Assembly (NCBI RefSeq): GCF_000690055.1 | Contig: NZ_JJNZ01000014.1 | Span: 1-59,765 of the forward strand | Reading direction: 5' to 3' | Length of the DNA stretch: 59,765 nucleotides | Origin: Pseudoalteromonas fuliginea | GTDB taxonomy: Bacteria > Pseudomonadota > Gammaproteobacteria > Enterobacterales > Alteromonadaceae | Part shown: in pieces, positions 1-7,725 of the stretch | How the letters are laid out: each line of letters begins with the position of its first letter | Position numbering within the stretch: the first letter of the stretch is position 1 | Position numbers and translations under genes: made by a program | The notes under the pieces: model-generated | The model's database searches: none | Seen by the model: the letters and a program-made list of their open reading frames with translations, nothing else | What the model was told of the DNA's origin: nothing

Positions 1-86
1 AAAAACAATGATATTTGCCGTTTTAAGATAGGAAGTCACACGGTCTGTGTTCCTTAAGAACTAAGCTATGAATATCGACTAACAAA

Positions 87-158
87 CACTTCGCCTTAAA
101 ATTACTAGTATTAAGACGAAGTGCACACCCCTAATTAATCTAATGTAAAATTAGATTA
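87..158 (-). terminator. two hairpins downstream of the PNT-type gene
   Basis: Two inverted repeats lie just past the stop of the minus-strand gene. One has perfect 9-bp arms (TAATCTAAT at 136-144, ATTAGATTA at 150-158). The other has 13-bp arms with one mismatch (87-99 and 111-123). On the minus strand the second is followed by a weak T-rich run. Probable transcription end; seen in sequence, function inferred. Confidence 0.4.
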
Positions 159-171
159 GAGATAGATTTAA

Positions 172-1320
172 TCATTGTGTTATTACGTTATAAGGGTAAA
201 TATTTTCGCGGTTTTGGAATGCCAAAATTGCCGTATTTTTAATTATTCCTTGCTCAATGTTTATTGCACGGCGAATGGTTTCATCTTTTTGCCACTGCAA
301 AGCACCTTTGAGTATCGTTTGTAAATATACAATGAGCGCCGCAGAGATTGAACGCGTCGCGCTTTCCCATAAATAACTCGGTGTATGATCAACGCCATAA
401 TAATCCGTGTTGTTATATCGAAATAAAGGGTTTTTAAACGTTGTCGGCTTTGCAAAAAAGAATCCCATCCCCTCATCACAGCTAACATCAATAATTAAGC
501 TGTTTGGTTTTAAGCACTCGGCTTCTGATTCAATGACAAAGTTAACCGGATGAGCTGTTTCTTGATAAGTCCCGTTCACTATAATATCGGCTTCGCTAAT
601 AAGATCGCTAAGTGGCCGATTAGTCCCATCATGCTCAACAACCATCATGCGAGACTCTCCTTCAATACCTTCTCGTACCTTAACATAGTGACAATCTAAT
701 ATTTCTTCACGCACTTCGTGATCAGGACGCTGAATACAAATTGTAATATCTCTAAAGCCATGCGCTTTAAGAGCGTAAATAGCGCCTCTACTCACTGCAC
801 CAAAACTAAATATAATCGTTTTACGTTGATCGCCATAATGACCATCAATACCCTTAAGTTGCAAAGCATGTATTACTGCGCAATACCCTGCCATTTCATT
901 GTTTTTATAAAAAGTATGGCGCCCTACATTTCCGTTTGGTGACCACACATACATATCTTCAAAAGCAATTAAGGTAAGTTTACGTTCAATTGCCGCTTGT
1001 GTTATTTCATGCTGTTGAACGCAGTGGGCATAACCCCAAATAGTGCCTCCTTCGCGCATTTCTTCTAAATCAGCAAGTACAGGCTTTGCAATAATGGCCG
1101 TTCCAATATGGGTAAGTATTTCGCTGCGCGATGCAATGCCACCCGTTAACGTTGCAATATATTCATCGCTAACATTAAAAGCGGTGCCATAGCCTTGTTC
1201 AAACACCATTTGTTTTCTAAGGTTTTCTGGAATTCGTAATAAGTGCTCTGGGTGAATAGGATACCGTCTTTCATCTGTCTTGCGGGATGTTCCGATAACG
1301 CCGATAGTTAATTCACTCAT
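172..1320 (-). CDS. alanine dehydrogenase/PNT-family enzyme, N5-(carboxyethyl)ornithine synthase-like
   Basis: The 382-residue protein starts SELTIGVIGTSRKTDERRYPIHPEH, wait-free of a signal peptide, and shows the N-terminal substrate-binding pattern of the alanine dehydrogenase/transhydrogenase family. A Rossmann-type segment follows near residues 165-200 (FSFGAVSRGAIYALKAHGF). The best remembered match is N5-(carboxyethyl)ornithine synthase, which reductively joins pyruvate to the side-chain amine of ornithine with NADPH; the exact substrate is not proven. At 382 residues it is longer than the roughly 310-residue lactococcal enzyme. It stands alone on the minus strand with a 400-bp upstream region separating it from the cassette array. 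Other amino-acid dehydrogenase activities are possible. Confidence 0.6.
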   Translation of the reverse strand: MSELTIGVIGTSRKTDERRYPIHPEHLLRIPENLRKQMVFEQGYGTAFNVSDEYIATLTGGIASRSEILTHIGTAIIAKPVLADLEEMREGGTIWGYAHCVQQHEITQAAIERKLTLIAFEDMYVWSPNGNVGRHTFYKNNEMAGYCAVIHALQLKGIDGHYGDQRKTIIFSFGAVSRGAIYALKAHGFRDITICIQRPDHEVREEILDCHYVKVREGIEGESRMMVVEHDGTNRPLSDLISEADIIVNGTYQETAHPVNFVIESEAECLKPNSLIIDVSCDEGMGFFFAKPTTFKNPLFRYNNTDYYGVDHTPSYLWESATRSISAALIVYLQTILKGALQWQKDETIRRAINIEQGIIKNTAILAFQNRENIYPYNVITQ

Positions 1321-1720
1321 GCTAAGTCCTGTTTATAAAGTAAGTACGCTTGAGTTCACCAACGAATCATCATACTTCGCCAATAAACTTAGGCGGTGTT
1401 TTTATGTACGTTTTTGGCTCGGATGAACCAACTCTATTTTACAAAGGTGTAATTTTGGCAATAAATAATGAAGAGCAGTGAGTTAACTTGCATTAAGTTG
1501 CAAGCTGAAGACTATTACCTTTTGAGTAAAAGTGCTGACTGAGTATATCAGAAATAAATACTACTAACTTGAGTATCTCAAAATGAAATATAGAGAGTAC
1601 TAGCCTGTAGAGCAGATTTAATCCACTTTAAATTGGGCTAGCTGAACGTTCAGCTTTTATATCAACTTCGGCTATGCCCATGAGCGAACGGTGGCACCAA
1701 AGTCACTTGTTATGTGATTT
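1321..1720. other. intergenic region with a 16-bp perfect palindrome
   Basis: No convincing gene in this 400-bp stretch. It must hold the promoter of the minus-strand gene at 172-1320. It contains the perfect palindrome AGCTGAACGTTCAGCT at 1640-1655. Between the palindrome and the ClbS/DfsB gene lies a sequence that on the minus strand begins ACATAACAAGTGAC, resembling the first half of an attC core. This may be the degenerate attC of the last cassette of the array; I could not find a matching second half. Confidence 0.35.
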
Positions 1721-2254
1721 TTATCTTATATCATTGCTCTTCTTAAATTTTTTTACTTTAGCGCGCATATTTTTCATTGGTGATGAGGTATTAAGCTGGA
1801 TCATTCTACCTAATGTATATTTTTTATACCAAGCAACACCGTAAAGATCATGCTCACTTAATGAACTAACTAGCGACAAAATATTATTTGTTGTTATTTT
1901 AAACTCAGAGATTAAGTCATTGTAGCTCCAATCACGATACTCAAAATAAAAACTTTGAGCTAGCCTTCCTAGTTCATTCCATTTATAACCAGTTGCAGGA
2001 AGCTCCACACATTGCTTAGCTGACGTAAGTTTATTCCACTGAATTACTAGCTTTCCCCAACCAATTAGATAAGCAAGCGTATCACTAACACTTATTTCTG
2101 TTCCTTTAACATTCCCTTCTACTCTAACAGTTCTAGATAGCTCTTCAGGAATGCTTGAGTAGTCCGCTAGAATTTTATCAAATATTAGTTGAATTGCTTG
2201 TTCCAATTCTTGTTTATTTTGGGGGACAGATGACAAGGGTGACTCCATTAACAT
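1721..2254 (-). CDS. ClbS/DfsB-family four-helix-bundle protein (gene cassette)
   Basis: The predicted protein of about 177 residues looks like the ClbS/DfsB (DinB-like) family: an opening NKQELEQAIQLIFDKIL helix, a DTLAYLIGWGKLVIQW helix, and WSYNDLISEF/LYGVAWYKKYTLGRMIQ near the end. ClbS itself hydrolyses colibactin; most family members have no known substrate, so a protective hydrolase role is only inferred. The open frame extends upstream to 2278, but its first eight residues (MELFYGLV) are read from the preceding attC element. I place the start at 2254, the first ATG after the GTTA crossover core; ATG at 2248 is equally possible. It is the last recognisable cassette of the array. Confidence 0.6.
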   Translation of the reverse strand: MLMESPLSSVPQNKQELEQAIQLIFDKILADYSSIPEELSRTVRVEGNVKGTEISVSDTLAYLIGWGKLVIQWNKLTSAKQCVELPATGYKWNELGRLAQSFYFEYRDWSYNDLISEFKITTNNILSLVSSLSEHDLYGVAWYKKYTLGRMIQLNTSSPMKNMRAKVKKFKKSNDIR

Positions 2255-2401
2255 AACGAGGCCGTAGAATAACTCCAACAGCCAAAATTAATTAAAAAAC
2301 GAGCCCCAGCAATTAACTCTAAGCATTTTTAGAGCATTAGGTAATCCATTTGGATCCCATAAAACAGGCTGTTTTACTTCCATTTAAGTGCCTTGTTAAC
2401 T
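2251..2401 (-). repeat. attC-like element between two cassettes
   Basis: On the minus strand the element runs from AGTTAACAAGGC to GCCTCGTTATGT. Its ends are inverted repeats over about 30 bp: the first arm TAACAAGGCACTTAAATGG...AACAGCC pairs with the last arm whose complement reads TAACGAGGCCGTAGAAT...AACAGCC. This long imperfect stem, GTT-type core ends, size near 150 bp, and position directly after one stop codon and before the next start codon are the hallmarks of an integron attC. The central part is homologous to the elements at 6463 and 7726. Confidence 0.6.
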
Positions 2402-2836
2402 GCTTTTTACTACGATTGCTAACGCAGCCACAATTAACGACGCAATAGCTGTAATCCAAGGGCCTAATTGCGCAATTTTATTGCGCCGTTCTTCGGCGGC
2501 CTTAAATATTACAAAGTCTAAAAGCTTAGTTAAATACTCCACTTCAAGCGGAGGTTTTTTAGAGTCTTCATTCTCATCGTCAGTTTCGTTTAGCCACTAT
2601 TTAGCATGCCGAATTTGTAAGCTATAAAAATAGTCAGCAGTTTTTTTGCTTTTATTCTTCGATTTCCTAAATAGACCTTTAAAAGAACTAAGAACTACTT
2701 CAATTTCATCTTTATCTATTGATAGTGCTTTTGCTAAATTTGATGGAGTGCGTGCAGACCAACTGCTCATTGATAAATGTGTAACCAAAGCAATTAATGA
2801 TTCTTGATGTTCTGAATATTTGGGATTCTGACTCAT
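2396..2836 (-). pseudogene. small helix-turn-helix/membrane protein with in-frame amber codon
   Basis: The frame from 2836 encodes 79 residues ending IRHAK at a TAG codon (2597-2599). The same frame then continues without interruption for another 66 residues to TAA at 2396-2398. That continuation is clearly protein-like: an acidic linker, a basic-amphipathic helix (LLDFVIFKAAEERRNKIAQLG) shortened here only by convention, and a C-terminal hydrophobic segment (WITAIASLIVAALAIVV). The whole product would be about 146 residues: an N-terminal winged-helix-like part (PSNLAKALSIDKDEIEVVL) and one membrane anchor. The codon may be a point mutation (CAG or AAG to TAG), or be suppressed. Family unknown to me. 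It is the single gene of its cassette; the stop overlaps the attC core. Confidence 0.6.
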
Positions 2837-2849
2837 GGCTACCCTTGGC

Positions 2850-3290
2850 AGTTAACGAGCCTGTAGATTAACTCGTTTTTTATTTATTTTTATTGATAAA
2901 TCAACCATAGCTGAGTTCCTATTTTGGTTCAATCGATTACTGTATTTTTCATAGAATATAAAAGCTGGTTTGGTATTGTTTTAACTGGCGTTTTGGAAGG
3001 GTTTACGGGTGTTTCAGTGGCTTTATTTTAAGTTAAAAGGGCTTACCCTTCTCAATGCATCGTGTTTTTCAGCTTTTCTATATTATGAACAAGGCAATAC
3101 AGTTGCCGCAGCGTAAACTAAAGGCATTCACTTTCATTTTGTCTACATAGCTCAGCTTTTTACGTGATTCATTATTTATAACAATGCACTCTTCATACTG
3201 TTTTTGTTGGCTTTTTAGTAATAATTAGGATGAGTGTCATCCAAATTGAGCTTTAGCGCTTGCTGTCCACCTCAGGGCGTATTGTTATAA
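2850..3290 (-). repeat. composite attC-like element with 390-bp direct repeat, copy 1
   Basis: On the minus strand this intergenic region starts TTATAACAATACGCCC right after the nuclease-like gene and ends GGCTCGTTAACT just before the amber gene, so its outer ends look like attC cores. The interval 2853-3242 is nearly identical to 4205-4596. The shared block holds a GGATGACACTCATCC inverted repeat and a short conserved stretch that could encode only about 19 residues. It is much longer than a normal attC (about 60-150 bp), so something has inserted into the element. No gene is evident here. Confidence 0.5.
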
Positions 3291-3292
3291 GT

Positions 3293-4186
3293 TTACTTTA
3301 TATCCTGTCGGCTAATCTTAGGCACCAATGATTCAAACAATACGCTATCTGAATAAGCGATATATTCCGTGTGCCGTGAATAACTAAAACCTGGAATATT
3401 TGATTCTCTTGAAAAATAATGCATCATTGCACTTTCACATAGAACACCCAAGCATTTATTACTCATTCCTGCTTTAAGTTTTTCAAGTTTCTGCCTTATA
3501 AAGTTATTTGAAGCCCCTCGATGGATCGCTATTGTTGCTGACATTGAATCTGGGAAAAGCATATTCGTTTTTGGCAATAGATCTGTCACATTGATTGCAA
3601 CCAAACCTTTTACTTTACTTGATTTGTGTAATTGAACTCTTTTAATAATTTGTTTGTTCGCTTTTTTTACATTTTTATCTATTCTGTTTTCAGATTTAAT
3701 ACGTTTACATTCAACAAACAATGTACCATCAATACCAAGATCTACGACTACATCACAAACCCCTGTTAATGAGACAGGAAAACCTGCTTTAATAAAGCGA
3801 CACGCCACTGATAGTTCAAATAAAAAATCTCTAGCTTGATCATTATCACTGTTAGCTCGAAACTCTTGACCAGAAACAATTATTTTTATTTGTTCTATGA
3901 ATTCTGAAGAGTTGATTGATTTTAAGTTATTGTAAATTCTTATTATTTCATTAACTTCAATGTATGCATTATCGAATTTTCTTTTAAATTTTATTAACTC
4001 ATCTTTATCGTCTGGAACTGATGATGTTTTTGCCATTTCAATGAACTTATCAAAATGTCTTTTATACAAGCCATATCTATTTTTTGAATAAGAAAAACCC
4101 AATTCATTAAACCAGTCACATACTTCACCGTACATATCAATTACGTCTTCGAATTGATGTACAAAATTATCAGGGCGATTATCCAC
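3293..4186 (-). CDS. orphan PD-(D/E)XK nuclease-like protein (gene cassette)
   Basis: The 297-residue protein has a helical N-terminal half (residues 1-120) and a C-terminal half with a PD-(D/E)XK-like core: a helix with glutamate (DFLFELSVACRFIKAGF), then DVVVDLGIDGTLFVECKRIKS, where D and the ECK triad fit the metal-binding D...(E)xK signature. Such folds occur in restriction, repair and anti-phage nucleases; substrate and partner cannot be read from the sequence. No methyltransferase or helicase is adjacent. It begins 16 bp after a GTTATAAG core and ends at another such core, so it forms a single-gene cassette. Near-identical 390-bp repeats flank it on both sides. Low GC matches the neighbouring cassettes. 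Confidence 0.5.
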   Translation of the reverse strand: MDNRPDNFVHQFEDVIDMYGEVCDWFNELGFSYSKNRYGLYKRHFDKFIEMAKTSSVPDDKDELIKFKRKFDNAYIEVNEIIRIYNNLKSINSSEFIEQIKIIVSGQEFRANSDNDQARDFLFELSVACRFIKAGFPVSLTGVCDVVVDLGIDGTLFVECKRIKSENRIDKNVKKANKQIIKRVQLHKSSKVKGLVAINVTDLLPKTNMLFPDSMSATIAIHRGASNNFIRQKLEKLKAGMSNKCLGVLCESAMMHYFSRESNIPGFSYSRHTEYIAYSDSVLFESLVPKISRQDIK

Positions 4187-4201
4187 GAACCTTTCCTAAA
4201 C

Positions 4202-4642
4202 TTATAACGAGCCTGTAGATTAACTCGTTTTTTTATTTATTTTTATTGATAAATAAACCATAGCTGAGTTCCTATTTTGATTCAATCGATTACTGTATTT
4301 TTCATAGAATATAAAAAGCTGGTTTAGTATTGTTTTAACTGATGTTTTGGAAGGAATTACGGGGATTTCAGTGGCTTTTATTTAGGATAAAAGGGCTTAC
4401 CCTTCTCAATGCATCGTGTTTTTCAGCTTTTCTATATTATGAACAAGGCAATACAGTTGCCGCAGCGTAAACTAAAGGCATTCACTTTCATTTTGTCTAC
4501 ATAGCTCAGCTTTTTACGTGATTCATTATTTATAACAATGCACTCTTCATACTGTTTTTGTTGGCTTTTTAGTAATAATTAGGATGAGTGTCATCCTAAT
4601 TGGTGATTTTGTTCAAAATTTAGGATAGGTGTCTTGTTAATT
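4202..4642 (-). repeat. composite attC-like element with 390-bp direct repeat, copy 2
   Basis: On the minus strand the element runs from AATTAACAAGACACC to GGCTCGTTATAAG. The block 4205-4596 repeats 2853-3242 with only scattered differences. Both copies end at the same TCATCC, after which the two sequences diverge. The rest of 4643-4718 shows no gene. Confidence 0.5.
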
Positions 4643-4718
4643 TTTATACATGTTGAATAAAAGCTTGATATCCTGACAGAGGGAGCCAAGCTTTTAAGAT
4701 TACTTTGGTGAGTACAAT

Positions 4719-5219
4719 TTATTTCTTGGCGTGATAGGCTTTTGAGATTGCGTAGCTATCCTCGAGCCAGTTCCAACTTTTAACCTTGCCATCCTCAACC
4801 TGAACGCGTACCGCCCAGCTGAATTTGCCAGTATCTACACCGGAATGGTTAAGAATTGCGCTCATGGTGCCCATAAATACGGCTTGGTTATCGTATGCAA
4901 AGCTGTAATCAGTCGTCCAGCTAGTGGTTTTAAGGGCTGCTCCAAATTCGGGAAAAAATTTATTTAGAACTGTGTCTTTTCCTTCCCAATTACCAATCCA
5001 TGGCAATGACTTGTCGCCTTCGTTATGCCAAACAAAGTCATCGCTCATTAACGACTTAATTTTTTCCATATCACCAGAGCCCGCAGCCCATAAAAATGCT
5101 TGGGCCGTTTCAAGGGTTTTTGTTGAGTCAACAGTCTTTGCATCGCCTGCCTGTACAGCTGTTAGTTGGAACAAAGCAAAGAGGCTAGCGAGGCCAATGA
5201 GTAGTGTTTTTTTAGTCAT
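4719..5219 (-). CDS. exported NTF2/SnoaL-like protein
   Basis: The 166-residue protein carries a signal peptide (TKKTLLIGLASLFALF, cleavage after VQA) and then a single SnoaL/NTF2-like cone domain of about 130 residues: ETAQAFLWAAGSGDMEKIKSLMSDDFVWHNEG at the start, with the tryptophan-rich pocket region NWEGKDTVLNKFF and the end strand VEDGKVKSWNW. This fold binds or transforms small molecules in many unrelated pathways, so no reaction can be assigned. The LysR gene at 5384 is divergent and 164 bp away, the classical layout of a regulator and its target. It would act in the periplasm. GC content of this pair appears higher than that of the cassettes around it. Confidence 0.65.
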   Translation of the reverse strand: MTKKTLLIGLASLFALFQLTAVQAGDAKTVDSTKTLETAQAFLWAAGSGDMEKIKSLMSDDFVWHNEGDKSLPWIGNWEGKDTVLNKFFPEFGAALKTTSWTTDYSFAYDNQAVFMGTMSAILNHSGVDTGKFSWAVRVQVEDGKVKSWNWLEDSYAISKAYHAKK

Positions 5220-5383
5220 TCTCTTTCTCCTGGTTGTCAGTATTCGAAGTCGAATGCATGAGAAGCAGGAACTTTTCGTCGCGTATGCTTAGGTTTCGCT
5301 CTCGCTCATTGCATTTGTCTAATAACTATACCTGTGCTAAATTTTAATAAAACTCGCTAATTAAACACATTAAGTATGCAAAA

Positions 5384-6268
5384 ATGCACAACATAAGGTG
5401 GGGGGACCTTCAATACCTTCTCTCAGTTGCAAATGAGGGGTCGTTGTCTGCTGCTGCCCGGTCACTTGGGGTAAATCACAGCACCGTTTTGCGCCGGCTC
5501 GACACTTTTGAGCATCGCCACAAGTTAAGGGTATTTCATAAGCTTCCTACTGGATACAAATTAACGGTTGAGGGACAGAAACTCTTGGAGTCAGCAGTTG
5601 CGTTAGAGTCGACCGTGAAGGAGTTGGAGCGCAAGATTTTTGGACAAGAAATGAAGCTGGAAGGCTTGCTGCGCATAACCACAACAGACGCACTTTTCCG
5701 CTTAGTATTGGGTAATCATTTGGCTGCTTTTCACCAGCTTTACCCAAAAATTCAGTTAGATCTGAGTCTGACGTCACGTCGATTAGATATAGCCCATTTG
5801 GATGCAGATGTAGCGATACGCCCAGCTAGCGAGCTGCCAGATCCCTTAGCTGGTATGAAGTTGTGTGAGATTGCCTTTGGTGTATATGGAACTCCAAATT
5901 ACATAAACAGCCTTCACGGTAAGCATCTGCTCGACTCAGCATCGTGGTTAGTCATGCACCAAAGTAAAGCATCGCTGCAGTTTTTTGAGCGCATATCGGA
6001 AGAAAAGATAGTGATGAAAACGGACTCTTTCGAGCCTCTGCTAATCGCGGCGGAGCAAGAGATGGGACTGGCGTTCCTGCCCCGATTTATTGGTGATAGT
6101 TCTGGCACTCTGCAAAAAGTTGATGTGGAAATAAAACAGCAAAGTATAGATCTTTGGATTATGACGCATCGCGATCTTAAGAAGTCTGCCAGAGTAGAAG
6201 CATTTTTTGATTTTATGAAAGAAGCAATTAAGCCAGATCATACTCGTTTGGCGGGTTTCGGCACTTAA
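5384..6268 (+). CDS. LysR-family transcriptional regulator
   Basis: The 294-residue protein has the normal LysR length. The N-terminal winged helix is clear (WGDLQYLLSVANEGSLSAAA, then NHSTVLRRLDTFEHRHKLRVF), followed by the substrate-binding domain from about residue 90 (LLRITTTDALFRLVLGNHL). It belongs to the LysR subgroup with a HSTVLRRLD recognition helix. It faces the NTF2-like gene across 164 bp and probably controls it. Its orientation is opposite to all cassette genes around it, which is unusual inside an integron-like array. Its codon use (more G/C third positions) differs from the flanking AT-rich cassettes, suggesting the pair came as a unit. Confidence 0.85.
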   Translation: MHNIRWGDLQYLLSVANEGSLSAAARSLGVNHSTVLRRLDTFEHRHKLRVFHKLPTGYKLTVEGQKLLESAVALESTVKELERKIFGQEMKLEGLLRITTTDALFRLVLGNHLAAFHQLYPKIQLDLSLTSRRLDIAHLDADVAIRPASELPDPLAGMKLCEIAFGVYGTPNYINSLHGKHLLDSASWLVMHQSKASLQFFERISEEKIVMKTDSFEPLLIAAEQEMGLAFLPRFIGDSSGTLQKVDVEIKQQSIDLWIMTHRDLKKSARVEAFFDFMKEAIKPDHTRLAGFGT

Positions 6269-6344
6269 ACTCCGAGATTTCGGCACTCGATAATTTTTAA
6301 CGTGTGCCTGCCCTACTTATTCAAGATTCGACGTCTCCCCGTCT

Positions 6345-6425
6345 TCAGTAGCAGATGGCTTTAGAGTCCTGGGTCAATGTAGCGGCTTTCGAGGCCAGTA
6401 GCTCTGTATAAGCCGATGGGATCAT
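6345..6425 (-). pseudogene. 26-residue ORF, probably a truncated cassette gene
   Basis: A good ribosome site (AGGAG, 7 bp before ATG) precedes a 26-codon frame that starts MIPSAYTELLASKAATL and stops at TGA 6345-6347. It begins about 45 bp after a perfect GTTAGGC core, where the first gene of a cassette is expected. The short peptide looks like the N-terminus of a longer protein cut off by the inserted LysR/NTF2 unit. The parent family was not recognised. Confidence 0.35.
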
Positions 6426-6462
6426 TTTAAAGCTCCTGTAAGTGTGCCACTCATCACTTGCG

Positions 6463-6650
6463 GCCTAACGAGGCTGTAGAATAACTCCAACAGCAAAATC
6501 CAATTAAAAATCGAGTTCCTGTAATTAACGCTAAGCGCTTTTAAAGCATTAGGTAATGCATCTGAAAACCATAAAATAAACAAGACAGCCACTTTAATTA
6601 AGCAACAAGATTGCACCATTAAATTTAATTTTTAGGTTAATAATTTATCT
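6463..6650 (-). repeat. attC-like element with perfect GTTAGGC core
   Basis: On the minus strand the element ends GGAGTTATTCTACAGCCTCGTTAGGC; GTTAGGC fits the GTTRRRY crossover core exactly. The inner sequence (ATTACCTAATGC, AGCGCTTTTAA-like segment, AACTCGATTTTTAATT) is homologous to the element at 2251-2401. The far end is degenerate and I could not fix it. The open frame that crosses it is only a translation of the repeat. The remainder up to 6724 shows no gene. Confidence 0.5.
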
Positions 6651-6724
6651 TTTATTACGGTAAAAATGGTCAAAAATAACATTAATACCTATTGACAGAG
6701 TTAAGGCTCATATATGATGTGAGT

Positions 6725-7303
6725 TTAGTTAGCAGTAGCCCCTAGTTTTGACATATCATTAATCCATTTAATTCTAGACTCTTTAGTAGAGCTTATAATA
6801 GGGCCAATCATTTTACTTTTCACAGAACCAAAACCAACGAATTTGAGTGTTGTTGTCTTTAATTGTTTGATAGCTGGGGCACCTTGAATCCAAAAGTAAT
6901 ACCATGGTGGGGTATCCATCGTCATCACAATTCGGGCTGTTTTCCCTTCCAGTAATTTTTTGGGAATAGATTTACCTTTCTCGTATTCAAATGCAAAACC
7001 AGGCAGAAATGTTCGATCAATAAGTCCTTTTAATTTTGCAGGTACTGCCCCCCACCAAATGGGTGTAAAAATAACTAAATGATCGCACCACTCAATATAG
7101 GCCTGAAATGACTTTAACGTATCTTCTAAGGAGGCTTTTTCATCATATCCGCTGGAAAGATCGATGTTGAACTCCATATCTGATATTTTTATCAGCTGGA
7201 CCTCGTGTTTATTTTTAGCTGAATCTAAGTAAGCCTCAGCTAAAGAACTTACAAAACTATCTTTCTTAGGATTTCCCACCAGAACTAATACCCGCTTACT
7301 CAT
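6725..7303 (-). CDS. NAD(P)H-dependent flavodoxin-fold oxidoreductase (quinone reductase-like)
   Basis: About 192 residues with a flavodoxin-like fold: KRVLVLVGNPKKDSFVSSLA (phosphate loop for FMN), a middle strand DHLVIFTPIWWGAVPAKLKGLIDRTFLPGFAF, the typical WW/P-x-K-x-LKGxxDR element of the KefF/MdaB/YwrO quinone-reductase family, and KTARIVMTMDTPPWYY. It should reduce quinones, azo or nitro compounds with NAD(P)H in the cytoplasm. The frame opens with TTG at 7315, but ATG at 7303 (MSKRVLV) fits the family start and has GGA 8 bp upstream. The MerR gene lies 72 bp upstream on the same strand inside the same cassette and is its probable regulator. Confidence 0.8.
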   Translation of the reverse strand: MSKRVLVLVGNPKKDSFVSSLAEAYLDSAKNKHEVQLIKISDMEFNIDLSSGYDEKASLEDTLKSFQAYIEWCDHLVIFTPIWWGAVPAKLKGLIDRTFLPGFAFEYEKGKSIPKKLLEGKTARIVMTMDTPPWYYFWIQGAPAIKQLKTTTLKFVGFGSVKSKMIGPIISSTKESRIKWINDMSKLGATAN

Positions 7304-7375
7304 CTCATTATCCAATAATTAATTATGTGAGATGGAGTTTACCGTCTCCCCATTAGGGGAGAGTCAAATGTTTAT

Positions 7376-7714
7376 TTAGGGATTTATCTGGTTATAGCAT
7401 TTATCAATATTATTGACTTGCTTATTTATATCCTCAATTTTGCTAATTAATTCTTTTCTTATCTCGCTTAAAAATTGTTTAATTTTTTTCCAGTCAACTT
7501 TGTTATCATTGTAAACGATAACGCCTCTAAGTTTAGACAGCGTTATTCCTAAATCCTTTGCCTCTTTAATTAATATGAGAAGCTCTATATCTGTTTCATC
7601 ATATACTCTATAGCGGCCTTTTCTTTCCGGCTGCCTTATCAATCCTTTTTCTTCATAGAATCGAATTGCCTTAATAGATAATCCTGTTTTTTTTGATGCT
7701 TCACCAATGTACAT
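7376..7714 (-). CDS. MerR-family transcriptional regulator (gene cassette)
   Basis: The protein of 112 residues starts MYIGEASKKTGLSIKAIRFY, the standard MerR winged helix, followed by EEKGLIRQPERKGRYRVYDETD and a coiled-coil dimerisation helix to the end. No metal-binding cysteines are seen; the single Cys near the C-terminus is not in a metal-site context, so the effector may be an organic compound or redox signal. The open frame reaches 7753, but the first 13 residues (MKLFYCLVISRYY) come from the attC-like repeat upstream; the true start is ATG at 7714, just after the TTATAAC core. It sits directly upstream of the quinone-reductase-like gene. Confidence 0.85.
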   Translation of the reverse strand: MYIGEASKKTGLSIKAIRFYEEKGLIRQPERKGRYRVYDETDIELLILIKEAKDLGITLSKLRGVIVYNDNKVDWKKIKQFLSEIRKELISKIEDINKQVNNIDKCYNQINP

Positions 7715-7725
7715 ATAATACCGAC

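Noticed and set aside
2249..2278. Upstream start MELFYGLV for the ClbS/DfsB gene
   Set aside because: These codons are inside the preceding attC element and would change with every cassette rearrangement.
4924..5292. 122-residue plus-strand ORF over the NTF2-like gene
   Set aside because: Antisense shadow; the minus-strand frame has a signal peptide and recognisable fold.
6422..6619. 65-residue minus-strand ORF
   Set aside because: It is a translation through the attC-like repeat; the same repeat gives similar peptides (LFYGLV, LFYCLV, LFYSLV) at other sites.
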